Below, piece by piece: positions 23,334-32,556 of a stretch of 64,000 nt of DNA. Position numbers and translations under genes: made by a program. Under the pieces are notes generated by a model. The model saw nothing but the letters and a program-made list of their open reading frames with translations. It was not told the DNA's origin and did no database searches. The stretch comes from Roseobacter cerasinus (GTDB lineage: Bacteria; Pseudomonadota; Alphaproteobacteria; Rhodobacterales; Rhodobacteraceae), in assembly GCF_009811755.1 (NCBI RefSeq), contig NZ_BLIV01000001.1, positions 372,001-436,000 of the forward strand, written 5' to 3'. The stretch's first letter is position 1, and each line of letters begins with the position of its first letter.

Positions 23334-24323
23334 ATGTCAAAAATAATGGTAGCGAAAAGGGCGTTGCTTGCCGCCATGGTCGCAGGATCGACTCTTTTAG
23401 CGGCAGGAGTCGCCGCCGCAGAAAAGGTCAAGGTCGCGGCGATCTACACGCTGCCCGTGGAACAGCAATGGATCAGCCGGATTCACCTTGCGCTGAACAC
23501 CGCCGCCGAGCGGGGTGACATAGAGTATGTGTTCTCAGAGAATGTCGCCAACACCGACTATGAGCGCGTGATGCGCGAATATGCGGAAGCCGGCCAGCAA
23601 TTGATCGTCGGCGAAGTTTTTGGGTTGGAACGCGCCGCGCGCAAAGTGGCGAAAGATTACCCGGAAACAGCGTTCCTTATGGGGTCGTCTTTTGGTTCCG
23701 TCGCGCCCAACTTTTCGGTGTTTGACAACTGGATTCACGAACCGTCCTACCTGTCCGGCATGGTCGCCGGGGCCGCGACCGAGTCCAATGTGATCGGCAT
23801 GGTCGGTGGCTATGCCATCCCCGAAGTGAACCGGTTGATGCATGCCTTCATGGACGGTGCACGCGAAGTGAACCCGGATGTGAAATTCATCGTGAACTTC
23901 ATCGACAGCTGGTATGATCCGCCAAAGGCCAAGGAAAGTGCATTTGCGATGATGGATGCAGGCGCTGACGTCATGTACGCCGAACGCTTTGGCGTGTCCG
24001 ACGCCGCGGTTGAGCGCGGGGTGAAGGCCATCGGCAACGTGATCGACACCTCTGGCGACTATCCCGGCACGATCATGGCCTCGGCGCTTTGGCACATGGA
24101 AGCGACCATCGACAAGGCTGTGGCGAATGTGGCCAGTGGCGCCTTCGAAGCCGCCGATTATGGCCAATACAGCTTCATGGCCTATGGCGGCGGGTCGCTT
24201 GTCATGGACGAAAGCCTTGTATCGGCAGATACCGCAGCTGCCGTCAAAGAACGTGAAGCTGAAATTCTGGGTGGTCTCTTCCGTGTGAACGTGAACGATG
24301 ACCGTCCGGTATCCGACAACTGA
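23334..24323 (+). CDS. BMP-family ABC transporter substrate-binding protein
   Basis: 329 residues. The cleavable signal peptide covers about residues 1-29 (ends GVAAAE). The mature part is a BMP/Med lipoprotein-like fold, with KVAAIYTLPVEQQWISRI, GSSFGSVAPNFS and YLSGMVAGAATESN. BMP proteins bind nucleosides or nucleobases in the periplasm. It is first in the rightward operon followed by a double ATPase, two permeases and a deaminase, with AGGAGA just before the ATG. A strong hairpin follows, which should favour expression of this subunit over the rest. Confidence 0.9.
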   Translation: MSKIMVAKRALLAAMVAGSTLLAAGVAAAEKVKVAAIYTLPVEQQWISRIHLALNTAAERGDIEYVFSENVANTDYERVMREYAEAGQQLIVGEVFGLERAARKVAKDYPETAFLMGSSFGSVAPNFSVFDNWIHEPSYLSGMVAGAATESNVIGMVGGYAIPEVNRLMHAFMDGAREVNPDVKFIVNFIDSWYDPPKAKESAFAMMDAGADVMYAERFGVSDAAVERGVKAIGNVIDTSGDYPGTIMASALWHMEATIDKAVANVASGAFEAADYGQYSFMAYGGGSLVMDESLVSADTAAAVKEREAEILGGLFRVNVNDDRPVSDN

Positions 24324-24330
24324 CGACTTT

Positions 24331-24359
24331 CGGGCTGGCAGCTGCGCCAGCCCGTTTTT
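24331..24359 (+). terminator. Intrinsic terminator/attenuator between the binding protein and ATPase genes
   Basis: A perfect 9-bp stem CGGGCTGGC / GCCAGCCCG with a 6-nt loop, followed by five T. It sits entirely in the 38-bp gap and its T run ends 2 bp before the ATPase ATG. It should lower transcription of the downstream genes, a common way to make excess binding protein. Confidence 0.85.
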
Positions 24360-24361
24360 CC

Positions 24362-25879
24362 ATGGCAGAATTGACAGCTCTCCGGCTTATCGGCCTCAGC
24401 AAGTGCTTTGGCTCGGTGATTGCCAATGACAATGTCAGCCTGACCCTTGCAAAAGGCGAAGTGCTTGCCCTTCTGGGTGAAAACGGCGCAGGGAAAACCA
24501 CGCTGATGAATATGCTGTTCGGGCATTACTTGCCGGACGCAGGACGAGTCGAGGTGGCTGACGAAACCGGCACGCTTCACCCGTTGCCGCTGGGCCATCC
24601 ACAGGCCGCGCTTGCTGCCGGTGTGGGTATGGTGCATCAACACTTTGCGCTGGCTGAAAACATCAATGCGCTGGACAATATCACCCTTGGGTCTGAGCCG
24701 CTTTTGGCCCTGAAACGTGACCGGCGTTCAGCGCGCGCTAAGATCGAAGGCATCATTGAACGCAGCGGGCTGAGCGCACCCCTGAACGTCCCTGTGGGTC
24801 GGCTTTCGGTCGGGGAACGTCAGCGGGTGGAGATCCTGAAAGCATTGTACCGGGATGCCCGTATTCTGGTGCTGGATGAACCGACGGCGGTTTTGACGCC
24901 GCAAGAAGCGGACACGCTGTTCGAGAACATCAAGGCGATGACCAAGGACGGGTTGTCGGTCATCTTCATCAGCCACAAACTGCGCGAGGTTCTGGCGTTT
25001 TCCGACCGCATCGCTGTTCTTCGCCACGGCAAGAAAGTGGGCGAGATGGCGACGGCGGAGGCGGATGAAAAGGCCATCGCCCGTATGATGGTCGGGGCGG
25101 ATACACCAAAGGTGGCCCGCCGGGATATGGCCCCCGGCATGCCGATACTGAAATTGTCGAACGTGTCGGTCGGTGGGCGTTCACAGCGTGACAGGCTGAA
25201 GGGCGTCAATCTGACGGTGCATGCGCATGAAATCCTTGGGGTCGCCGGGATTTCCGGAAACGGACAAAGCGGGCTGGCCAATGTGATTTCCGGCCTTGCA
25301 CAGCCTGAAGGGGGAAGTCTTTCGGTCAATGACACGCTCGTGACCAGGCCAGGCCCGGGCGCAATGGTCAGGGCCGGTGTCGGGCGCATTCCGGAAGACC
25401 GCCATCACGAAGGCATTGTCGGTGCCATGAGTGTGGCCGAGAACATGGTGATAGAACGGCTGGACGACCCGGCCATCCAGTCCCGCGGTTTGCTGAAGCG
25501 CGACGCCATTCAGGCCAATGCCGAGAAACTTGCCAAAGCCTATGACGTGCGGGGACCGGGCGTGACCGCGCCGTCGCGCCTGCTGTCAGGCGGGAATATC
25601 CAGAAACTGATCCTTGCGCGCGTCTTCGAACGCGGGCCCCGGCTGATCCTGGCAAACCAGCCGACGCGCGGTTTGGACATGGGGGCCGCGGCAGAAGTTG
25701 GACGCCGCCTGCTGGAGGCCCGCGCGCGCGGGGCGGGTGTGGTTTTGATTTCCGAAGACCTGGACGAAATCCTGGGTCTTGCGGACCGTGTCGTGGTGAT
25801 CCGCGATGGCAATCTGGTTGAGGCGGGCAGCCACGACCGGGAAAAGATCGGTCTGATGATGGCGGGGGAACCAGCATGA
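24362..25879 (+). CDS. BMP-type ABC transporter ATP-binding protein (two ATPase domains)
   Basis: 505 residues. Domain 1 has Walker A GENGAGKTT, signature LSVGERQR and Walker B LVLDEPTAVLTP. Domain 2 has a degenerate Walker A (GISGNGQSG), signature LSGGNIQK and ILANQPTRGLD. This is the sugar/nucleoside-type double ATPase (RbsA/YufO-like). No Shine-Dalgarno sequence precedes the ATG because the terminator hairpin occupies that position. It ends with an ATGA overlap into the first permease. It powers uptake with the two permeases. Confidence 0.9.
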   Translation: MAELTALRLIGLSKCFGSVIANDNVSLTLAKGEVLALLGENGAGKTTLMNMLFGHYLPDAGRVEVADETGTLHPLPLGHPQAALAAGVGMVHQHFALAENINALDNITLGSEPLLALKRDRRSARAKIEGIIERSGLSAPLNVPVGRLSVGERQRVEILKALYRDARILVLDEPTAVLTPQEADTLFENIKAMTKDGLSVIFISHKLREVLAFSDRIAVLRHGKKVGEMATAEADEKAIARMMVGADTPKVARRDMAPGMPILKLSNVSVGGRSQRDRLKGVNLTVHAHEILGVAGISGNGQSGLANVISGLAQPEGGSLSVNDTLVTRPGPGAMVRAGVGRIPEDRHHEGIVGAMSVAENMVIERLDDPAIQSRGLLKRDAIQANAEKLAKAYDVRGPGVTAPSRLLSGGNIQKLILARVFERGPRLILANQPTRGLDMGAAAEVGRRLLEARARGAGVVLISEDLDEILGLADRVVVIRDGNLVEAGSHDREKIGLMMAGEPA

Positions 25880-26943
25880 TCCGCATTGAACCACGCGAAA
25901 GCCCGTCCCGTGCCTTCGCCGTCGGGATACCGGTGCTATCTGCGGTGATTTCTTTGGCTTTTGCGGCAATCCCGCTTTTGGCGGCAGGTGCCAATCCGCT
26001 GGTGGCCTATGGCGAAATGATCAAAGGCGTCTTTGGTTCCGTTTTTGCGGTGTCAGAAATGCTGACACGCGCCACACCATTGATCTTTACCGGGCTTGCC
26101 GCCGCTTTGGCTTTCCGCGCCAAGCTGTGGAACATCGGTGCCGAGGGGCAACTGTATCTGGGCGCCATGGCGGCTGTGGGCATCGGGTCCGGTTTCCTTG
26201 ATATTTCGGGTCTGCTTCTGTTGCCGCTGATCATCTTTCTCGGAGCCGCCGCCGGCGCCGTTGGCATGATGGCCCCGACCTATCTGAAAGTGCGGTTTGG
26301 TGCGGACGAGGTTGTCACAACGCTTCTTCTCAATTTCATCATCCTGATCTTTCTGCAGATGATGCTGGAGGGTCCGTTGCAGGATCCGATGGGCCTTGGC
26401 TGGCCTCAATCCGCACCTGTTCTGGATCAGGGGATGCTGCCGCCGCTGATGGACCGGATGCGGGTGCATTCGGGGCTGATCCTGGCGCTTGTGCTGGCGG
26501 CGATTGCGCAGTTCATGCTGGCGCGGTCGGTCTGGGGCTTCAAACTGCGCGCGGTTGGTGAAAACACGGCGGCCGCACGCCACGCCGGAATAAATGTGCG
26601 ACGGTCCTTGTTCGTGGTTGCGGCGATTTCAGGTGCTTTGGCCGGTTTGGCGGGTGTGAGCGAAGTGGCTGGCCTGAAGGGGTATCTGACCTCGGACCTG
26701 TCGCCGGGGTTCGGATACACCGGCATCGTTGTCGCCATGCTGGCGGGGCTGTCGCCGGTGGGTGTGGTCATCGCGGCGCTGTTCATTGCATCGGTTTTCG
26801 TCGGGGCCGACAGTATGAGCCGGGCGATGGGCGTGTCGTCGTTCCTGGCAGACCTTGTTGTTTCGATGTCCCTTCTTTGCGTACTGGTCGGCGGTTTTCT
26901 GGCGAGGTACCGCATTTTGCGCACCAGGGCGGCCAAAGCATGA
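25876..26943 (+). CDS. BMP-type ABC transporter permease 1
   Basis: 355 residues with about nine hydrophobic helices and the branched-chain/sugar permease signature, including AKLWNIGAEGQLYLGAM, FGADEVVTTLLLNFI and RAVGENTAAARHAGIN (the EAA-like loop). It pairs with the second permease in the inner membrane. The ATG overlaps the ATPase stop and its own stop overlaps the next ATG, so the three are translationally coupled. Confidence 0.88.
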   Translation: MIRIEPRESPSRAFAVGIPVLSAVISLAFAAIPLLAAGANPLVAYGEMIKGVFGSVFAVSEMLTRATPLIFTGLAAALAFRAKLWNIGAEGQLYLGAMAAVGIGSGFLDISGLLLLPLIIFLGAAAGAVGMMAPTYLKVRFGADEVVTTLLLNFIILIFLQMMLEGPLQDPMGLGWPQSAPVLDQGMLPPLMDRMRVHSGLILALVLAAIAQFMLARSVWGFKLRAVGENTAAARHAGINVRRSLFVVAAISGALAGLAGVSEVAGLKGYLTSDLSPGFGYTGIVVAMLAGLSPVGVVIAALFIASVFVGADSMSRAMGVSSFLADLVVSMSLLCVLVGGFLARYRILRTRAAKA

Positions 26944-27884
26944 TGGACCTGCTGAACATATTGCTGAGCGACAGTTTCTGGGCAGCCTCGCTCAGGATTG
27001 CGACGCCGCTGATCTTTGGCGTTCTGGGCGCGCTGATCTGTGAACGCGCAGGCGTTTTGAACCTTGGGATCGAAGGCATTTTTGTTGTGGGCGCCATGTG
27101 CGGCTGGATGGCGGTCTGGCTGGGCGCAGGGCTGTGGGGCGGCGTTCTGTTCGCCGCTTTGGCGGGGGCGTTCTTTGGTCTGCTCCATGCCATATTGACG
27201 GTCCCGCTTGGGTTGTCGCAGCACGTGTCGGGGCTTGGTATCACGCTCTTTGCCACGTCTGTCAGCTATTACACATACCGCACCGCGCTTCCGAACGTGT
27301 CCTCGCCGCCGCGCATCGAACCGTTTCAGGCTTTGGATATCCCTGTGCTGTCCGATCTGCCGTTTCTTGGCCCGGTCCTGTTCCAGCAGACAGCGTTGAC
27401 ATGGCTTGCGCTTTTGATGGTGGGCCTGGTCTGGTACGTGATGAACCGCACGGCGCTTGGCGTGGCCATCAAGGCGGTTGGCGACAACCCCGACAGCGTC
27501 GATGCGCAAGGACTTTCGGTCTATGGGTTGCGTATGGGCGCAATCGTGGCGGGGTCGGCCTTGATGGCCCTTGGCGGAGCCTTCCTGACGATGAGCGCCT
27601 TTGACGCCTTCTTCTTTGGCATGGTCAACGGGCGTGGTTGGGTCTGCATCGCTCTGGTCATTTTCGCCAGTTGGCGACCGGGCAAGGCGCTGCTGGGTGC
27701 GTTGTTGTTCGGCGCATTCGATGCCTTGCAGGTCCGTTTGCAAACCGAGATGGGCGCGCTGGTGCCGGGGCAGGTTTTCCTGATGGCACCCTATATCCTG
27801 TCCATCATCGCCCTTGTCATAGCCGCCCGATCTGCGGACTATCCACGCGCTTTGCTGACCCCCTGGTTCAAGGGCCAGCGATAG
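26940..27884 (+). CDS. BMP-type ABC transporter permease 2
   Basis: 314 residues from the ATG at 26940, which overlaps the preceding stop as ATGATG; a longer frame upstream is shadow. It has VLNLGIEGIFVVGAMCGW near the N-terminus and the loop IKAVGDNPDSVDAQGLSV. It forms the second half of the channel. A 39-bp gap leads to the deaminase gene. Confidence 0.87.
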   Translation: MMDLLNILLSDSFWAASLRIATPLIFGVLGALICERAGVLNLGIEGIFVVGAMCGWMAVWLGAGLWGGVLFAALAGAFFGLLHAILTVPLGLSQHVSGLGITLFATSVSYYTYRTALPNVSSPPRIEPFQALDIPVLSDLPFLGPVLFQQTALTWLALLMVGLVWYVMNRTALGVAIKAVGDNPDSVDAQGLSVYGLRMGAIVAGSALMALGGAFLTMSAFDAFFFGMVNGRGWVCIALVIFASWRPGKALLGALLFGAFDALQVRLQTEMGALVPGQVFLMAPYILSIIALVIAARSADYPRALLTPWFKGQR

Positions 27885-27923
27885 CGCAACCGATCTGAAT
27901 GCCAAAGTAAACGGAGACACGCA

Positions 27924-29222
27924 ATGTTTGACCTGATCGTCAAGAATGCAACGACACATGACGGACAAACCGGTGTGGATATCGCGTGCAGGGACGGAAA
28001 GATCGCAGCAGTCGAAGCCGGTATCACCGCCGAGGCGAAAGAGGTGATCGACGCCCAAGGTTATCTCGTCTCACCGCCCTTCGTTGATCCCCATTTCCAC
28101 ATGGACGCCACGTTGTCTCTCGGCACCCCGCGCATGAATGTTTCCGGGACGCTGCTGGAAGGAATCGCGCTTTGGGGCGAGTTGAAGCCGATCCAGTCGG
28201 TCGAAGATATCGTCGAACGCGCCATGCGCTATTGTGATCTGGCGATTGCCAAGGGCATCGGTGCGATCCGCAGCCACGTGGACACCTGCGATGATGAGTT
28301 GAAGGGCGTTGAAGCCCTTCTGGAGGTGCGTGAAAAGGTCAAGAATTACATAGACCTGCAACTGGTTGCTTTCCCGCAAGACGGCGTATTGCGCGATCCG
28401 ACCGCGATGGAAAATACCATTCGCGCCTTGGATATGGGCGTCGATGTGGTGGGGGGCATCCCGCATTTTGAACGGACTATGGCAGATGGGGCCGAAAGCG
28501 TTCGTCTGCTGTGTGAAATCGCCGCCGAACGGGGGCTGATGGTGGATATGCATTGTGATGAAAGCGACGATCCCTCAAGCCGCCACATCGAAACCCTTGC
28601 TTTCGAGACCCAGCGATTGGGTTTGCAGGGGCGCGTGGCGGGGTCTCACCTGACCTCAATGCATTCCATGGACAACTATTATGTCTCCAAGCTGATCCCG
28701 CTCATGGTCGAAGCGGGTGTTCATGCAATTCCGAACCCGTTGATCAACATCATGTTGCAGGGCCGTCACGACAGCTATCCCAAACGTCGGGGCCAAACCC
28801 GCGTGCGCGAACTGCGAGACGCGGGCATCACCGTTGGCTTCGGCTCGGACTGCGTCATGGACCCGTGGTATTCGCTTGGGAAGGCCGACATGCTGGACGT
28901 GGCCTTCATGGGGTTGCATGTCGGTCAATTGTCAAGCCGCGCGGATATGGATTGGTGCTTTGACGCGGTGACGGTGAACTCGGCCCATATCATGGGATTG
29001 GAAGGTTACGGCCTTGCCAAAGGGAGCCATGCGAATTTTGTGATCCTGCAGGCAAAAGACAGAATCGAAGCAATCCGCCTGCGCGCGCATCGGCTTGCCG
29101 TGTTCCGGCACGGTCAACCGGTCTCGCATTCGACTCCACTTAAGTACAATTTAGCGCTGACCGACCGAGCACCCCTTGCGTTGGATGAAGCCCAGATCAG
29201 CGAGTCAAGTAGCGCCAACTAG
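27924..29222 (+). CDS. codA: Amidohydrolase, cytosine-deaminase type
   Basis: 432 residues of the amidohydrolase TIM-barrel family. The metal ligands are visible: PHFHMD (His57, His59), MHCDESDD with His and the catalytic Glu, SHLTSMHS and FGSDCVMDP with the metal Asp. The pattern PHFHMDATL and the QGRHDSYPKRRGQTR block match cytosine deaminases, which convert cytosine to uracil and ammonia. It lies downstream of a nucleobase-type importer, supporting imported-pyrimidine salvage; a related base such as isoguanine or creatinine-like substrate cannot be excluded. AACGGAGAC precedes the ATG. Confidence 0.82.
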   Translation: MFDLIVKNATTHDGQTGVDIACRDGKIAAVEAGITAEAKEVIDAQGYLVSPPFVDPHFHMDATLSLGTPRMNVSGTLLEGIALWGELKPIQSVEDIVERAMRYCDLAIAKGIGAIRSHVDTCDDELKGVEALLEVREKVKNYIDLQLVAFPQDGVLRDPTAMENTIRALDMGVDVVGGIPHFERTMADGAESVRLLCEIAAERGLMVDMHCDESDDPSSRHIETLAFETQRLGLQGRVAGSHLTSMHSMDNYYVSKLIPLMVEAGVHAIPNPLINIMLQGRHDSYPKRRGQTRVRELRDAGITVGFGSDCVMDPWYSLGKADMLDVAFMGLHVGQLSSRADMDWCFDAVTVNSAHIMGLEGYGLAKGSHANFVILQAKDRIEAIRLRAHRLAVFRHGQPVSHSTPLKYNLALTDRAPLALDEAQISESSSAN

Positions 29223-30012
29223 TCCGCATTTTTTGGGGCGAGCAAAGGCTTTGAAAAAATTTCAAATCCTCCGGCCACTACGGTTGGACGAATCGCCCAC
29301 TCGACGATTGTAAGCCACGTCTAAGACGCGATTGTTTGGTTAGCTCCAACGTCGGCTTTTCTTTGCTTTGCTGCAATTTGGGCAAAGCGCAGCATTCGGT
29401 AGTTTGGGCTCATTCGCCGACCTTAGCCGCACGACCCATCAACGACAGCGAGCAGCCCAAAGGAGACATCGGGTCGGGATGCCTGGGCGAGCGAGTCGCG
29501 GGACAAAGCGGACTTGTGCAATTGCAGCTATTGCTCACGCAGCATTTCTTTGTATGTGCAGTACTCCATTTGCGAATTCGTAATGCATATCGTCGAACCG
29601 GTCGTTCGCGGGCGTCAATTTCGGGGAAGCTTAATCCGCTCTTTCGCTTTCAACGGGTTGGATCATCGTGGGTCGTGGCGGAGCTGTCGGTCGGTTTTCT
29701 GATCTGATGGTCAGCAACGAGCGGTTCGCGGCCGACGCAAAAAAATCTCGGGGGCGAAGTGGATGCCTCCTGTGGTGGTGCTTGGTTGCGTGTTCGATTT
29801 CTACAAAGTGGCCATCAGTTTACTTTGCGCGATGTGTGAGCGTTCCTCGCAAAGGTTCAGGTGAAGGCAAGCTCGCGGTGGCTTGCGGTGACAGAATTAA
29901 GTTCTGTTCTACAGGCGAAACCTCGCCAGACGACCCTCATTACTTCCAAACATGTGACAGCCGTGGGTGAAGCTGCCTGACGATGCTCAGAGAAAATAAA
30001 AACTCCATGCTT
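29223..30012. other. Long gene-free spacer before the phosphonate operon
   Basis: About 790 bp. It contains a few reading frames of 60-120 codons without recognisable motifs, start sites or codon character, for example 29336-29707. I found no tRNA, transposase or strong hairpin. The stretch GGACAAAGCGGACTT near 29510 resembles repetitive spacer sequence seen in Roseobacter genomes, from memory only. Confidence 0.4.
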
Positions 30013-30030
30013 CTGTCACCTGGCTGTTTC
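30013..30030 (+). promoter_or_regulatory. Putative PhoB box upstream of phnD
   Basis: CTGTCACCTGGCTGTTTC consists of two CTGTNNN direct repeats exactly 11 bp apart, the geometry of a PhoB-binding site (two CTGTCAT-like repeats with a 4-bp gap). It lies 46 bp before the phnD ATG, suitable for PhoB activation in place of a -35 box. It implies phosphate-starvation control. Confidence 0.65.
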
Positions 30031-30076
30031 ATTCCCGCCAAATCATCCGGATGAATTTCAAAATGGGGGAATCACC

Positions 30077-30946
30077 ATGAAACTTCGTTCTGTTCTGGCT
30101 GGCGCTGTGCTGGCTGTATCCGCAGCATTCGCGGCACATGCCGAAACCTGGAAACTGGCCGTCACGGACGTTGAAGGCATGGAGCGCCTGCAGATTGAGT
30201 GGGGGCCGTTCAAGAATGCGCTTGAAGCTGCAACCGGCGACACATTTGATTTCTATGCCGTGAATTCGCGCACCGCCGCGGCCGAAGCACTGCGCGGCGA
30301 AACGGTCGATTTCGTGATCTCTGGTCCCGCGGAATACGTGGTCATAAACAAACTGACCAATGCCACGCCGATCATCGGTTTGGGGCGCCCGGACTATCAC
30401 TGCGCCATCGTTGTGCGGGCGGACAGTGGCATCAACACCGTCGCCGATCTGAAAGGCAAGAAGGTCGCGTTCGGTGACATCGGTTCCACCTCTAACATGC
30501 TTTGCCCGATGCAAGTGCTGGCTGATTACGGTCTCGACCCGGTCAACGATATTGAGAAGACGCATACGAGCCGTAACATCGCTCATGAAGCGCTGAAGAA
30601 CGGCGATGTGGATGCGCTTGGCTCAAATGCGGGCAGCTGGCTGAACGTCCGGGCCAAGGAAACCGAACTGCCTTACGGCTTTTTCAAAATGATCGCACGG
30701 TCCGGCGATTTACCGAATGATATGATCATGGTTGGCGCGCATGTACCGGCAGAAGCGGCGACTGCCGTTCAGCAGGCCATCATCGCCAACAAAGACAGCA
30801 TCATTGCCGGCATCACCGCCCATGAAGAGAACGACAAATACGTTGGCATGGACCTCGTTGAGATCGAGGACAGCGCCTATGACTACGTCCGCTCGATGTA
30901 TTCGAACGCAGGCTACCCCCAGTTCGACAATTTCATCGGTGACTGA
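30077..30946 (+). CDS. phnD: Phosphonate ABC transporter substrate-binding protein
   Basis: 289 residues with a signal peptide ending at about residue 22 (FAAHAE). The mature protein is a type 2 periplasmic binding fold of the PhnD family: LAVTDVEGMERLQIEW, ISGPAEYVVINKL, GKKVAFGDIGSTSNMLCPM, ALGSNAGSWLNV. PhnD binds alkylphosphonates or 2-aminoethylphosphonate. GGGGGA precedes the ATG. First gene of a seven-gene run behind a Pho box. The residues around GSTSN match the family's phosphonate-binding loop; ligand identity is open. Confidence 0.88.
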   Translation: MKLRSVLAGAVLAVSAAFAAHAETWKLAVTDVEGMERLQIEWGPFKNALEAATGDTFDFYAVNSRTAAAEALRGETVDFVISGPAEYVVINKLTNATPIIGLGRPDYHCAIVVRADSGINTVADLKGKKVAFGDIGSTSNMLCPMQVLADYGLDPVNDIEKTHTSRNIAHEALKNGDVDALGSNAGSWLNVRAKETELPYGFFKMIARSGDLPNDMIMVGAHVPAEAATAVQQAIIANKDSIIAGITAHEENDKYVGMDLVEIEDSAYDYVRSMYSNAGYPQFDNFIGD

Positions 30947-31757
30947 CTTGTCGGTCGAAACGCTGGTCGCGGACACGCGGCCAGACGGGACCGGGGCAGA
31001 GTCATTTGCCCCGGTTTTGCCTGTTGATTTGCGCGTAACAGGATTGGCAAAAAGCTTTGCCGGAACGCCGGTTTTCTCCGATGTCTCTTTTGGGCTATCA
31101 CGGGGCGAAGCTGTCGCCATCGTCGGCGCGAACGGGACCGGAAAGTCCACGCTGCTGCGCTGCTTGATGGGACTGATCCCTACCGATGCAGGTTCAATTG
31201 ATGTGGTGGGCACGGATGTGCGCAGCGCCTCAAGCTCCGGTCTGCGTGCCATGCGGGCGCAGATCGGTCTGGTCAGCCAAAAGCACAATCTGGTGCCGAG
31301 GCTGTCGGTCCTGTCCAACGTGGTGCAGGGGCTGTTGGGGCAAAAGCCGGGGCTGCGTCACTGGAGTCAAAGCCTTGCACCAGCGCGCTCGCGCGCAGCT
31401 GCGATGGCTGCTTTGCAGAAGGTCGGGCTCGCCCAACTTGCGCAGCGCCGAGCCGATCGTTTGTCCGGTGGGCAGTCTCAACGGGTCGCCATCGCGCGAG
31501 CGCTGGTCGGTCAGCCGAGGATCTTGATCGCGGATGAACCGACCGCTTCTCTGGACCCGGCAGCGGGGGAAGATGTCATGGATCTTTTCTTTGACCTCGC
31601 CCGGCAAGAGGGGGTCACGGTGATCTTCATATCGCACAATATAGATCATGCACTCAAATACGGTGACCGCATTCTTGGTCTGGCAAATGGCGGTATGCCT
31701 TTGGACGCGCGTGCGGCCAGCCTGAATGCGGAACAACTGCGAGGGCTCTATGACTGA
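30939..31757 (+). CDS. phnC: Phosphonate ABC transporter ATP-binding protein
   Basis: 272 residues from a GTG at 30939 that overlaps the phnD stop by 8 bp; a TTG at 30948 is an alternative, and the frame further upstream is shadow. Walker A GANGTGKST near residue 64, signature LSGGQSQR, Walker B ILIADEPTASLDP and the switch His in IFISHNIDHAL are all present. It energises import with PhnE. About 30 residues precede the usual start of the domain. Confidence 0.85.
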   Translation: MTDLSVETLVADTRPDGTGAESFAPVLPVDLRVTGLAKSFAGTPVFSDVSFGLSRGEAVAIVGANGTGKSTLLRCLMGLIPTDAGSIDVVGTDVRSASSSGLRAMRAQIGLVSQKHNLVPRLSVLSNVVQGLLGQKPGLRHWSQSLAPARSRAAAMAALQKVGLAQLAQRRADRLSGGQSQRVAIARALVGQPRILIADEPTASLDPAAGEDVMDLFFDLARQEGVTVIFISHNIDHALKYGDRILGLANGGMPLDARAASLNAEQLRGLYD

Positions 31758-32556
31758 CGCATCGCTTCCTGCCCGGTTTGAGCGCCCTTCGGCCTTGGCC
31801 TTTCTGGGCTATGCCGCGGCCATCGTGATCATTCTGTGGTCTTTTACCGGGGCCGGCTTTTCCATCGATAAGGTCGTGTCATCTCCGCCGCGCTTTGCAG
31901 ATTTTCTGGACCGTGCTTTCCCACCCAACCTGGAACCTCAGGTGCTTGCGCGGCTGGGCTGGAAGATGCTGGAGACTTTGCAGATCGCTCTGGCCGGTGC
32001 GGTCATTGGGATCACCCTGTCAGTGCCTGTAGCGCTTTTGGCCGCGCGTGGGCTGATCGCGCCAACATGGATTAATCAGATCGTGCGCACCGCGCTGGGG
32101 TTCATCCGCGCAGTGCCGGATATCGCCTGGGCCTTGGTCTTTGTGGTTGCGGTGGGCCTTGGGCCCTTTGCGGGTATGCTGGCGATTGCCATCGACACGA
32201 TCGGCTTTTGTGGCCGGTTCTTTGCCGATGACATGGAGGCGGCCGACAAGGGCTCCTCTGAAAGCCTGACGGCGACAGGCGCACGCAAACTGGATGTGGT
32301 GGCCTGCGCCACCATCCCAGCGGCCATGCCGGCTTTCATCTCGACCTCGCTCTTTGCAACGGAAAAGGCGGTGCGGTCCTCGACCATCTTGGGCCTTGTC
32401 GGTGCCGGGGGCATCGGGATCGAGTTGAAGGTGGGCTTTGACCTCTTTGACTATCCGACCGCCATGACCGTTATCCTGATGATCGCCGTTGTGGTCATCT
32501 CAATCGAATACCTGTCGGGCTGGGCCCGGACCAAGATCATTGGAGTAGTGCGTTGA
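31750..32556 (+). CDS. phnE: Phosphonate ABC transporter permease
   Basis: 268 residues starting at the ATG at 31750, which overlaps phnC by 8 bp. About six helices and the PhnE loop ADDMEAADKGSSESLTATGA (EAA-like) plus VRSSTILGLVGAGGIGIEL. There is a single PhnE, where some alphaproteobacteria have PhnE1 and PhnE2. Its stop overlaps the next start as TTGA. Confidence 0.88.
   Translation: MTDASLPARFERPSALAFLGYAAAIVIILWSFTGAGFSIDKVVSSPPRFADFLDRAFPPNLEPQVLARLGWKMLETLQIALAGAVIGITLSVPVALLAARGLIAPTWINQIVRTALGFIRAVPDIAWALVFVVAVGLGPFAGMLAIAIDTIGFCGRFFADDMEAADKGSSESLTATGARKLDVVACATIPAAMPAFISTSLFATEKAVRSSTILGLVGAGGIGIELKVGFDLFDYPTAMTVILMIAVVVISIEYLSGWARTKIIGVVR

Noticed and set aside
26427-28058. 543-codon open frame antisense to the permease and deaminase genes
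   Set aside because: GC-rich DNA keeps antisense frames open. The translation is rich in His, Gln and Arg and shows no motif.
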